Below are positions 63,963 to 64,000 of a stretch of 64,000 nt of DNA, in pieces. Below the pieces are notes generated by a model. The model saw only the letters and a program-made list of their open reading frames with translations, made no database searches and was not told where the DNA came from. Source of the stretch: JALOLG01 sp963776935 (lineage in GTDB: Bacteria; Actinomycetota; Acidimicrobiia; Acidimicrobiales; Ilumatobacteraceae); assembly GCA_963776935.1 (NCBI GenBank), contig CAVZOP010000003.1:124001-188000 (forward strand), in the 5' to 3' direction. Positions within the stretch are counted from its first letter, which is position 1. Every line of letters starts with the position of its first letter. Both the position numbers and the translations under genes were made by a program.

Positions 63963-64000
63963 CGAAAGCCAGACCAACGGCCGGCAGGCACTTCGTGAGC

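Noticed and set aside
63842..63991. An N-terminal extension of the intact IS110 transposase
   Set aside because: The extension is the noncoding left end of the element. The family start is at MHVIIGVDPHK, shared with the other copy.

Overview
The window is high-G+C bacterial chromosome, with gene content typical of Actinomycetota. It has two WhiB-type Fe-S regulators, a PhoU/SenX3-RegX3 block beside pst genes, a DUF2342-like zincin, a HelD-type RNA polymerase factor and a heme cluster in the coproporphyrin-pathway style. Many small details (a PPHER-WRHPSEL-type N-terminus, the pst and heme neighbourhoods, a wealth of unusual fusions) suggest class Acidimicrobiia, something like Ilumatobacter; this is inference. 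I saw no rRNA, tRNA or CRISPR array.

Layout. 0-3.5 kb: a cut-off nucleotidyl cyclase, a large VWA protein, whiB, tatA and a second whiB. 3.7-13 kb: a phosphate block with a small unknown gene, ppk1, pstSCAB, phoU and a SenX3/RegX3-like two-component pair; PHO-box-like 11-bp repeats lie before both ppk1 and pstS. 13-24.7 kb: MFS protein, zincin, SDR, membrane serine-protease-like protein, moaE, mreB, a broken RNase II gene, PQQ-type dehydrogenase, acyl-CoA thioesterase, VOC protein, methyltransferase and fatty-acid-hydroxylase-like protein. 24.8-33 kb (minus strand): a run of tightly spaced genes starting with a membrane-tethered ECF sigma factor, followed by FAD oxidoreductase, GT4 glycosyltransferase, methyltransferase, alpha-toroid protein and PlsC-type acyltransferase. 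This is the best candidate for an undescribed system. 33-39 kb: dtd, and opposite it the operon hemE-hemH-hemY-sortase-lnt. 39-41.5 kb: helD. 41.6-50.2 kb: an accessory zone with short unknown genes, a Doc toxin/antitoxin pair, a decayed IS110 element, GNAT, CsbD and a cation-efflux-like protein. 50.4-60.2 kb: a CYTH-like/Ppx fusion, the HtrA-MoxR-DUF58-VWA operon, and an MFS-response regulator-kinase operon. 60.3-64 kb: an IS481-type scrap, a small family A DNA polymerase and an intact IS110 element.

How the parts fit. Ppk1, the Ppx-like protein, Pst, PhoU and SenX3/RegX3 cover phosphate uptake, sensing and polyphosphate turnover. The minus-strand operon from 32.1 to 24.8 kb looks like a signal-controlled pathway that builds or decorates a lipid- or sugar-linked envelope product. 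HtrA-MoxR-DUF58-VWA, sortase, Lnt and TatA add further envelope functions.

Sequence quality. At least eleven conserved genes carry single-base shifts, mostly in or beside C/G or T runs. The pattern looks more like uncorrected assembly indels than mass gene decay, so interrupted genes are given here at their full inferred span.
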